Source: Planctomycetaceae bacterium
GTDB taxonomy: Bacteria; Planctomycetota; Planctomycetia; Pirellulales; Pirellulaceae
Assembly: GCA_007129635.1 (NCBI GenBank)
Contig: SKVE01000479.1
Location: forward strand, 1-6,599
DNA: 6,599 bases
Direction of reading: 5' to 3'
The position numbers and the translations under genes were made by a program. The notes beneath the pieces are model-generated. The model searched no databases. It saw nothing but the letters and a program-made list of their open reading frames with translations, and was not told the origin of the DNA. Numbering within the stretch: position 1 is the first letter of the stretch; every line of letters starts with the position of its first letter. Of this stretch, positions 6,136 through 6,599 are shown one piece after another.

Positions 6136-6254
6136 CGACTCGTTCCGATCCCATGGACGGATGATTGATTTCGCTTAACGACAGTTGAGGCATTCTGCCT
6201 CGCCGGGGCAAATTTCCTCACTCTACTTCTGAACAGCGACCGATCTCGACTCGT
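6125..6254. repeat. short direct repeats in the leader of the candidate selenoprotein operon
   Basis: Two short words recur in this spacer. TCTCGACTCGT (plus-strand reading) is at 6133-6143 and 6244-6254, and AAATTTCCTC is at 6125-6134 and 6210-6219. In the copy next to ATG 6123 the two words abut, so the proximal ribosome-binding region combines both. They may be operator half-sites or the remains of a small duplication; no convincing -10/-35 pair was found with them. Confidence 0.35.
6187..6201 (-). terminator. small hairpin between the H-x-DG gene and the candidate selenoprotein gene
   Basis: GAGGCA (6201-6196 by minus-strand reading) pairs perfectly with TGCCTC (6192-6187) around a GAA triloop. 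It sits 86 nt after the stop of the upstream gene and 64 nt before ATG 6123. No U-tract follows on the minus strand, so it is at best a weak or factor-assisted terminator; a leader structure or protein-binding palindrome are alternatives. Confidence 0.3.
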
Positions 6255-6286
6255 CAACAACGGTTGGCCTACCATGGTTATTGTAT

Positions 6287-6599
6287 CTAGCGGACAAGCA
6301 TGGCGCGTCGCACTGGGGGCATCCAACTTCCCCCAATGACGTAATCATTCTCGTCCGCGCCAGCCTCAGCGAACCCAAGACGGTTGACAAACAGAGGCTT
6401 GTAAAGTCTCGGTTCCGCTCGACGGCTGATGAATTCTACCCGTCCGTCTTCGTACAAAACGTTATGCCCGCGGCCCAGATGATTGCTGCTGTGCCGGCCG
6501 GGAAGATGCATACTGGGTGCGTCGGACATGAGCGCATAGAAAGAACGGCCTTCGTTTTTCGGTGGAAAATGCCGTCGATTTAGCACGTAGCCCAGCACA
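6287..6599 (-). CDS. H-x-DG-motif protein (DUF1559/pseudopilin-like C-terminus), 5' end outside the window
   Basis: About 103 C-terminal residues are visible, open at the right window edge; stop TAG is at 6289-6287. Counting from GTG 6598, the segment contains GRSFYALMSDAPSMHLPGR (17-35), then N39-H40-LGRGHNVLYE-D51-G52-R-V-E-F. This is the N-H-x-G-x-G-x-NVL-x-x-DG-x-V-x-F signature seen near the C-terminus of many planctomycete type IV pseudopilin-like proteins (DUF1559 and relatives). Spacing here is H-x10-DG rather than the canonical H-x9-DG, which I associate with a related subgroup. The tail (FAEAGADENDYVIGGSW) is an ordinary soluble extension. The N-terminal prepilin-type signal, if any, lies beyond the window. 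GTG 6598 is not claimed as the start. It is on the same strand as, and 163 nt upstream of, the candidate selenoprotein gene. Confidence 0.7.
   Translation of the reverse strand, partial: VLGYVLNRRHFPPKNEGRSFYALMSDAPSMHLPGRHSSNHLGRGHNVLYEDGRVEFISRRAEPRLYKPLFVNRLGFAEAGADENDYVIGGSWMPPVRRAMLVR

Noticed and set aside
5993..6211. 72-codon minus-strand frame overlapping the small membrane protein
   Set aside because: Out of frame with the membrane segment and ribosome sites; its translation lacks any coherent feature.
6280..6285. TACAAT as a -10 box for the minus-strand candidate selenoprotein transcript
   Set aside because: No -35-like hexamer is found 16-18 nt upstream, and it overlaps the end of the preceding gene.

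Overview
The window looks like a stretch of planctomycete chromosome, probably Pirellulales-like. This rests on gene families I recognise, not on a search: an H-x-DG-motif protein next to a HEAT-repeat secreted protein, a Tat-exported enolase-superfamily enzyme, a SPASM radical SAM protein of the TIGR04053 type, and moderately high GC with GC-rich third codon positions. No rRNA, tRNA, CRISPR array or complete mobile element was seen.

Layout. Positions 1-641 are a scar. The C-terminal part of a tyrosine recombinase (1-189, plus) switches frame into a piece of an apparent ATPase (182-283, plus). A 5'-truncated coding remnant of unknown family (300-641, minus) converges on them. Positions 635-3819 hold a compact three-gene operon on the minus strand. 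In transcription order it encodes a gluconate-5-dehydrogenase-like SDR, a radical SAM/SPASM protein, and a Tat-exported mandelate racemase/muconate lactonizing-type enzyme, with gaps of 36 and 47 nt. From a roughly 270-nt divergent spacer, a secreted HEAT-repeat protein is read on the plus strand (4091-5221). Its stop codon interlocks with that of a convergent minus-strand haem lipoprotein with a Tll0287-like (DUF3365) domain (5218-5838).

The most notable item lies immediately upstream of that lipoprotein. A very small membrane-anchored protein is encoded on the minus strand at 6123-5881, interrupted by one in-frame TGA (6012-6010). The frame stays open for 42 more codons, with a Cys five residues after the TGA. 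A bulged hairpin begins 9 nt after the TGA and has the geometry of a bacterial SECIS element: an 11-bp composite stem, a bulged U at position 18 from the UGA, and an AGUU apical loop starting 21 nt after it. I read this as a candidate small selenoprotein in an operon with a periplasmic c-type haem lipoprotein, which would be a possible membrane-surface redox pair. Upstream, the window ends inside the C-terminus of an H-x-DG-type protein (6287-6599, minus).

Functional reading: the three-gene operon plausibly handles a sugar acid or related hydroxy-acid, with the radical SAM role unknown. The 5218-6123 pair suggests envelope redox chemistry. The left edge shows past recombination.
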